From Metallyticus violacea (lineage: Eukaryota > Arthropoda > Insecta > Mantodea > Metallyticidae), in assembly GCA_030762175.1 (NCBI GenBank), contig CM060831.1, positions 78,436,501 through 78,500,500 of the forward strand: DNA of 64,000 bases, written 5' to 3'. Shown in pieces: positions 58,470-64,000 of the stretch. The notes under the pieces were generated by a model. The model made no database searches, was not told the DNA's origin, and worked only from the letters and a program-made list of their open reading frames with translations. Positions within the stretch are counted from its first letter, which is position 1, and each line of letters starts with the position of its first letter. Position numbers and translations under genes: made by a program.

Positions 58470-58891
58470 GTTTGATCTATTTTTACAGTTTTTTGTTCAT
58501 TTCTCTCTATTCGAGTTTTGATGAGCGCTCCAAGTTTGACATAGTAGAAGGTGTATCTCCCAGCATTGATTATCAAGTGAAACGCATGCACAGCCAGGCC
58601 AAGTTCAAAGAGAACCATTGTAGAAACTATGAACTTCCTGAACTGGAGTCTTTTGTTTTTCTCCTGGGAAGCGTGACTGCAGGGTGAGTCATATCCAGAA
58701 AGCAGACCGCCGTCGGAGACGGTTACATTAGGGAGAACGTTCTCGACATTGTGACCAACATTCCTCAACTTATATATAAACGGAATGAAGTAATTTCCTT
58801 CGTTACAAGTCATTACCGGATTAAGAATGTCGGTTATGTTTTCGGGTGAACTCTTCGTCATTTCGAAAGATCTGGTCCTTCGCCCAGACAA
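58457..58891. other. Open stretch on both strands, unassigned
   Basis: The minus strand has a 144-codon frame (MSGRRTRSFEM start). The plus strand has an acceptor-like TTTTTACAG at 58480-58488, an open segment containing RSKFDIVEG and KRMHSQAKF, and a donor-like GGTGAGT at 58683-58689. I recognise neither protein. It lies directly upstream of the jockey-like LINE and may be its leader or first frame, a host exon, or chance. Confidence 0.3.
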
Positions 58892-59039
58892 AGGACTTCC
58901 TGTCTGTGAGAGCAGTATTCCGTATTCCTCTCATGACAACTGATATTACACGATGTTATCAACGCCAGCGTTTAGCCGTCCTGCAAGAGCACTGTTTCTT
59001 TCTATGTCATTTGTGAACAGGAAATACAAGAAGTAATAT

Positions 59040-59420
59040 ATCCTTCAGTTCTCTTTGAGGATCTCATTCAGAGATCTACCCAGGAGCTCCGGTTTAGAAG
59101 AAACTTTTCTTTATTCCCGAAGACCGTAACATGCAGAAATGCGATTTTATTTTCAACTCCTCTTTCTCTGATCCAACTTCCAAGACCGTTGGAGAACCAA
59201 ACTCACTCGGTAGTCAATTTCTCCCGCAGTCTCAAGCGGCAACCAATTTCAGGTGCTGCAACTAGATGACCCCTCTGATCGAGAACACTCTTACTGAGAA
59301 GAACTTCTAAAGCAGAATGTACCTGCTCCTAAAAAAGCGCCTAGCTCCACGCAATATACTCGTAAAAACAGCACTTTGAATCGCTCTCGCTGGCCAAAGG
59401 TAAAGGTAACTTTTTAGCTT
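59040..59420 (+). pseudogene. Probable LINE ORF1 end (jockey-like)
   Basis: In shifting plus-strand frames the stretch gives SSFSDPTSKTV, EPNSLGSQFLPQSQAATN and finally APKKAPSSTQYTRKNSTL. This is a low-complexity Ser/Pro/Lys-rich end of the kind seen in ORF1 of arthropod jockey-like elements, and it sits just 5' of an endonuclease-like segment. The assignment is inferred mainly from position and composition. Confidence 0.4.
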
Positions 59421-59499
59421 ATTGTTTATGCATTTATGATGGCTATTCTCTTTTGTAATGCACATAGTTACATACCATCCTCATAACTCATTTTTTGCC

Positions 59500-59707
59500 G
59501 AAATTGCTCTTCGACCTTCCATGTGATGATGGTACTCCTGCACATGCTGTTGATCGAGATGACATGCAGTTCTCAGCTAACGTTGCAGTCTCTGTTACTG
59601 CATGCTGAACTTATACTTTATTTCGTGAGCTTGTATTCCACCTGTAGTATCTGAATACCTGCTTCTTTGTCCGCTCAATCCCTTCTCCATTGCGTGAGAG
59701 TGAGCGA
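59500..59707 (+). pseudogene. Jockey-like LINE ORF2, endonuclease segment
   Basis: The plus strand reads DDMQFSANVAVSVTAC, then a stop, then TYTLFRELVFHL. This fits the middle of the AP-endonuclease domain of jockey-like elements (R-D-D-I-x-F, N-L-Q-A-V-A-V-x-V-T, Y-T-L-x-x-x-Y-L-P-P). SINE-B copy B5 interrupts it at 59708, and the rest of the ORF lies beyond mar-1 copy 4. Confidence 0.55.
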
Positions 59708-59967
59708 TTTTTGATTTGATTATTTACGGACGCTCTTCAACATCTCAGGTCATCAGCGTCCCATTCAATTCAGGGCGTGAAACGGCCGACAAATTTTGCT
59801 CAGAGGTCTCTTCTTTCAGCCTTGAGGTTCTTTTTCGTGCCGTAAATGTACGACACGGGACTCACGGCTTTACTTCCCTTCCGAACGAAACCATACTTAG
59901 GATTTTTACTACCGAAAAAAATCCATCAATCCTGACCGGGTTCGAACCCGCAATCTTAGGTTTAGAA
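59708..59967 (-). mobile_element. SINE-B copy B5, 5'-truncated
   Basis: The tail lies at the left (TTTTTGATTTGATTATTTACGG) and the head at the right. The B box reads GGGTTCGAACCCG in plus orientation, but the A-box part of the head is missing. A perfect 11-bp target-site duplication AGAGTGAGCGA lies at 59697-59707 and 59968-59978, so the truncation happened during insertion. Confidence 0.95.
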
Positions 59968-59978
59968 AGAGTGAGCGA

Positions 59979-60101
59979 GAGTCGTCATACTTGCTCAAGC
60001 TTCGGATCACCACCATATCTCCTTCAATACTTAGGAGTCTACTTAACTTATTCCACAAACATCTCTCATTTCGATCTACCCATATCTTCCACTCCATTAT
60101 A
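59979..60101 (+). pseudogene. LINE remnant between SINE-B and mar-1 copy 4
   Basis: A short stretch between two insertions, presumably more of the ORF2 endonuclease. No motif is clear by itself. Confidence 0.3.
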
Positions 60102-61348
60102 CGAAGGTAGGTCCATAAGTTTCCGGCCTCGCCAATAAGTATTATCGCCTTCACTAAACCCTTATCTGGTGTCACTACTTATCTGTTAAGTAAATAATTG
60201 CAGTTGTAACTTCTACTCCGCTGTGTTCAGTTCAAATTTAGTTGCACAAAGAAGTCTATCCGTAGAAGATTGTGACATGTTCAAAATGGAATATCGAGTT
60301 GTTATTAAGTTCTTCATAAAAGAAACACTTACTACAAATGAAATTATACAGCGATTGGACGGTGTATATGGGGAAGCATCCCCGTCATATTTTACCGTAA
60401 AAGAAACTTTTTCGAATGGCTCGTGAAAATATTACAGTCGAAGAGCGTGCAGGTCGACCCTTAGAGATGCTCACTCCTGAAAACATCGATCGCTCTTGTG
60501 GAAGAAGAAATTATGGAAGACCGGCGGCTCAGAGTTACAGAAATAGCAGCAAGGTTGGGCCTTTCTAAAACAACAGTTCTTCGAATTATTCATGAACATT
60601 TAAATATGAATAAGGTTAGTTCAAGATGGGTGCCTAGACTTTTTCCTCAGTCCAAAAGCAGCAACGAGTCATGTGTAGTCAGGCATTTATGGAGCTCTGC
60701 GGTGGCAACGAGAGAAAAGTTCTGCAAACCATTGTTACATGAGATGAAACTGTGGTCCTCTACTATGATACTTTGTCCAAAAGAGAATCAATGGAGTGGC
60801 AGGCGTAACCCTGGCCAAAGTCACTCAGTCAATCAAGAAGATCATGGCCACAATCTTTTGGGATTGTGAAGAAATACTCTTCATTGACTTCAAGGAGAGG
60901 AACACCACAGTAAATGGGGAGTACTATGCAGGCCTATTGCACAGACTACGTGCTTCCATCAAAGAGAAAAGGCGAGGAAAGCTGAGGTGGTGCTCGCCTT
61001 CTTCACGACAATGCGCCTGTGCACACAGTTCTTGTTGCAAAGGAAGCTGTGAAGAAATGTGTCTTCAAGTACATGGACCATCCACCCTACAGCCCAGATA
61101 TAGCTCCCAGCGACTATTTCCTCTTCTCAAAACTCAAGAAGAACCTTCGAGGAAGGAAATTTAAGTGTGATGAAGAAGTGATGGATGCTGTTTATGCTCA
61201 TTTTGACCATTTGGGGAAGATTGAAATGTTAAATCAAAGATGCGAGAAGTGTATTGCAATAAAGGGTAACTATATAGAAAAGTGACATATAGCTATTGCC
61301 TTTATCATGCTTAGAAAATGGTTAGGCCGGAAACTTATAGACCTACCG
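60102..61348 (+). mobile_element. mar-1 copy 4: full-length dead mariner
   Basis: TA dinucleotides flank it (60100-60101, 61349-61350). The left inverted repeat CGAAGGTAGGTCCATAAG is nearly intact. The right one has lost three bases next to its end. The transposase starts MFKMEYRVV near 60277 and carries the ATCG duplication at 60484-60491 that it shares with copy 1. It has a one-base loss at RLFPQSKSS. The first catalytic box is T-stop-DET, shared with copy 2. A deletion follows after the NQWSGR motif, then a C-terminal half with HDNAPVHT and APSD intact at the 34-residue spacing. It is inserted in the jockey-like LINE. Confidence 0.95.
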
Positions 61349-61394
61349 TACTTGAAGCATAATGTCAAACAGTTGCTTCAGCGTTCAATTTTCG

Positions 61395-63010
61395 TTTGAA
61401 TTACATCTATTGTCTCCCCACGACTGGAGTCTCTTCCCCTTATTATTGTGTTCTCGATGACAATTTATGACCCTACAGAGCATGATTCCGAACGTACGTA
61501 ATCCCATTCCACTGCTGAACAGCCTACTCCCTGGTCGTCTTCTCATTCTAGACGTTTCCTGGTTCCTTGTTGGACCGATGAATACCGAAATGCAGTGCGT
61601 GGTGTCAAGAGTATTTCGTCTCCATTCTACTTTGCAGGACATAATATGCTACAAACAGCTGCAGGACAAATGCCCTCTACTACCTAAGAATAGCAAAACG
61701 TTTCGTTTTGGAAACATTTCGTGTCTGCCTTCAACTGGTCTACGTCTTCATGTATTGTGCGATATGAATTCCGTTGCGCGGATGCTAAGCCTATCTTTTG
61801 CACATACCCGCTATAATCTAGAGTAGGATTACTGTTTATCCCATTGACCTGCCGAGACTCTGGGGAGAGTTGAGAGATATACGAGCTCCTGCGTTCCGGA
61901 CATTTAGGATGATGGATTCCAGAGATTTCTCGTTTCGCTCGGACATTCGAGAATTGCCGCAAGCAAGCCTTTCATCTTCACAAAAATATGCCGCGGACAG
62001 GGCGGTATTCACATGACAATGTTGCATCAGCAGACTCCAAGGCTTTTCTACCTCAGCTATTCACTGGCATGTGGAGCAATGTCACGTTTCCATGTGTTTG
62101 TAAGGTGATGATGCACAGTTCGTGGTGGCTTGAATCTCAAAGATGTCTGAACAGCATTCAATGCAGTTTTTATAGACACCGATCATCTGTTGATCATTTG
62201 GGGCTCTTCCAGTCTATATTATGTGGAAGTGACAAACTGTAGCCGTCTTGTTTTAACCTTGAAGAGGCCTATGATATCAGTTGCAGAAACGGTATCAACG
62301 CTTTATGATTGGAATATTCGTGGTCGTTCTAATTTTATTCAGTAGTTAATGAAGGCTTGAATTTTTAACGTTCCCGAAGGTTCGTTTTATTCAGAAGAAA
62401 GGAGTAACTCAGGGCTCGGCACTCAGGCATCACATGACTGCCACCGCTATCAGTCAATCACGAAGTGTCTACCTCCTTTGTTAGTCTACGACTTTACCAT
62501 GTTTCTTTCTTCTCAATGTAACTGCCTCTTGGAACGCCGCCACCAATGCTGTCTTGACCGCCTCTAGGCTTAAAGAATCAGTGAAGGCTTTCGCCTCTCT
62601 GCAAAGAAGGAAGTCTTCAACAATTTCTGGCGTCGTCGTCACATACAACGCAACTAACCACACGATGTGAGTGTTGTCTAATAGTTTAAGCGTTTTATCT
62701 GGCATATCTTTCTCTGATCAGGTCTAAACTCAACCATCCTCCTGAGTAGGCTCAACAGTGTCCATTATAGAGCCATTCCGCTTGCTCTTAGGGTTTTTCC
62801 AATAGCGCCGTTTTTTACCCGCACGGAATCTGCCAGGCATTCCCTAGTATTTCTTCGCGAAAGACTCCTGACGATATTGCATACTCCATCTGATTATCCA
62901 ACATATGCTGTCTTCCTGTTCCTTAATGAGCCCCTGATACAATACAATTCGAGCTGATATTCTCTGAAATTTTAGGGACATTCTTCGAAAACTGGAAGTT
63001 ATGAGACCTG
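61395..63010 (+). pseudogene. Jockey-like LINE ORF2, linker and reverse transcriptase
   Basis: In plus-strand frames the order is PCWTDEYRNAVRGVKSI (about 61563-61615), WKHFVSAFNWSTSS (about 61711-61752), FNLEEAYDISCRNGI (about 62251-62295; RT motif A with its catalytic Asp changed to Asn), QKKGVTQGSAL (about 62393-62425; motif B), LVYDFTMFLSSQ (about 62480-62515; motif C with the first Asp changed to Tyr), LDRL plus FRLSAKKEV (thumb) and LNSVHYRAIPLALRVFP (about 62745-62800). The order and wording match jockey-type polymerases. The ORF has many frameshifts and deletions. It continues the ORF2 pieces at 59.5 kb once SINE-B copy B5 and mar-1 copy 4 are discounted. Confidence 0.8.
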
Positions 63011-63132
63011 CCACAATTTGCCACAAAATTAAAGAAATAAACATTAAGACCTATAGGTAGTGAGAATCCTGAAAGTGCGGCTCATTTTAGTCAGAATATA
63101 ATTTTCTTACACGCGTTTTCCATTCTGTGTAG

Positions 63133-63229
63133 GTTGTTCCTGCATCAATATGGATCACCACGAGGGTACCATAAGGTGGTGGAACAAATCCAGAGTGCCG
63201 ATGATGTTTTTGCGCACTTCGCGTCACAG
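63133..63229 (+). CDS. Candidate host exon (97 bp), gene unknown
   Basis: A pyrimidine-rich stretch with TTTTCCATTCTGTGTAG (ending 63132) is followed by 97 bp open in one frame. It encodes, after one split base, LFLHQYGSPRGYHKVVEQ and IQSADDVFAHFASQ, and then a strong donor CAG|GTAAGAG (63230). 97 = 1 + 32 x 3, so the exon would be phase 2 in and phase 0 out. Codon use is GC-richer than the flanks and does not resemble any transposon protein seen here. I do not recognise the protein. No neighbouring exon is found in the window, so it would belong to a gene with long, transposon-filled introns. Confidence 0.45.
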
Positions 63230-63454
63230 GTAAGAGTGTTTAAATACTAATTTCTTACTAAATCCGAAATTACCATTTTCTCAAGAACGGGAGTGTTCAA
63301 ATTTGTACGCAGGTTTAGCCATATGATGTGCTTTCAAGTTATAACACCTCCCATTTTTTTTCTCAGGACTGGAAACAATAGAAACATGCGGTTTGTTTTA
63401 AAATAAGTGGGCACTCGTTGTCAATGTGTGACAGAGGTGGTAGTACTGTATGGC

Positions 63455-64000
63455 ACACAGATTTCTAGCGGCAGCGGCGAGAGTGAGGACTGTTTTTGCT
63501 ACTTCAAAATGGCGACCTTTTCATTACAAGAACAGCGTGTAATCATTTTTCTCCATTTGCGTGGTTGACACCGAATGAAATTCATCGCCATTTGAGTGAG
63601 ACATGTGGTGATGGTGTCATGGATGTGTCTAATGTGCGTTCATGCGTTCGACAGTTCAAGGAAGGCAGATCGTCGTGTGACAATAAACCAAGGCAATCCC
63701 GACTTCGCACAAGCCGGTCTGACGACATGATCGAGCGAATGGAGAAAGTTGTTTTGGAGTGTGGAACACATCGCCTCCAAAGTTGGCATTTCCGTGAGAT
63801 CTGTGCACACAATCTACATGAAGACCTGAAAATGCGGAAAGTGTCCCCCAGGTGGGTGTCACGAATGCTGACGGACGACCACAAGGCTGCGCGCGTGGCA
63901 TGTTGCCAGGTAATGTTTACGCGCGATTACGACATGAATGGAATGTTCTTTACATGGATTGTGACAATGAATGAGTCATGGATGCCGTTTTTCAATCCTG
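63455..64000 (+). pseudogene. mar-4: decayed mariner, cut by the window end
   Basis: MATFSLQEQRVIIFLHLRG starts at 63509, followed by TPKEIHRHL-like residues after a stop. Then come FKEGRSSCDN, VGISVRSVHTI, KMRKVSPRWVSRMLTDDHK and ARVACCQ in several frames. It ends VTMNESWMPFFNP. The last segment is the first catalytic box, in which the expected aspartate (MDETWMPFF in relatives) is asparagine (63970-63972). The second and third boxes would lie beyond 64000. The termini were not identified. Confidence 0.85.

Noticed and set aside
1..64000. CRISPR array, operon, prophage or bacterial defence system
   Set aside because: No regularly spaced repeats or compact gene clusters are present; the window is eukaryotic, transposon-rich DNA.

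Overview
This window looks like AT-rich, gene-poor nuclear DNA from a metazoan, most likely an arthropod with a large, transposon-filled genome. There is no operon-like layout, no ribosome binding site pattern and no long intact gene. What can be read is dozens of copies and relics of eukaryotic transposable elements: IS630/Tc1/mariner DNA transposons, two abundant tRNA-derived SINE families, jockey-like and RTE-like LINE pieces, and a Penelope-like reverse transcriptase. The species cannot be named from the sequence.

Layout. Two SINE families recur. SINE-A has a Leu/Ser-like tRNA head and about 14 copies or fragments. SINE-B has a Gly/Arg-like tRNA head, five main copies and one fragment. 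A mariner family (mar-1, D,D34D) has four near-full-length dead copies at 5.1, 13.0, 51.0 and 60.1 kb, and shared lesions order them in time. A second mariner (mar-2, 24.9-26.5 kb) holds a SINE-B and a SINE-A side by side, both with target-site duplications. Further decayed mariners lie at 16.2, 17.6, 45.1, 49.2, 53.9 and 63.5 kb, and a Tc1 relic lies at 19.9 kb. A different Tc1/mariner relative (tn-T) is present as a palindromic derivative at 41.3-42.7 kb (itself hit by a SINE-A), a core-deleted copy at 56.5-57.1 kb and a possible scrap at 30.2 kb. A Penelope-like RT with an intact YIDD box sits at 55.7-56.5 kb. A jockey-like LINE runs from about 59.0 to 63.0 kb, interrupted by a SINE-B and by mar-1 copy 4.

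Other structure includes a perfect 307-bp tandem duplication (32.7-33.3 kb), a roughly 0.8-kb foldback repeat (27.2-28.0 kb) with relatives elsewhere, a roughly 1.2-kb unit with long inverted ends (3.0-4.2 kb), many microsatellites and a CpG cluster near 15.2-15.6 kb. The best candidate for host coding sequence is one 97-bp open segment with good splice signals at 63133-63229. A decayed, apparently intron-split coding stretch lies near 38 kb. I see no convincing new cellular system. The interest lies in nested insertions, shared-lesion history and element rearrangement.
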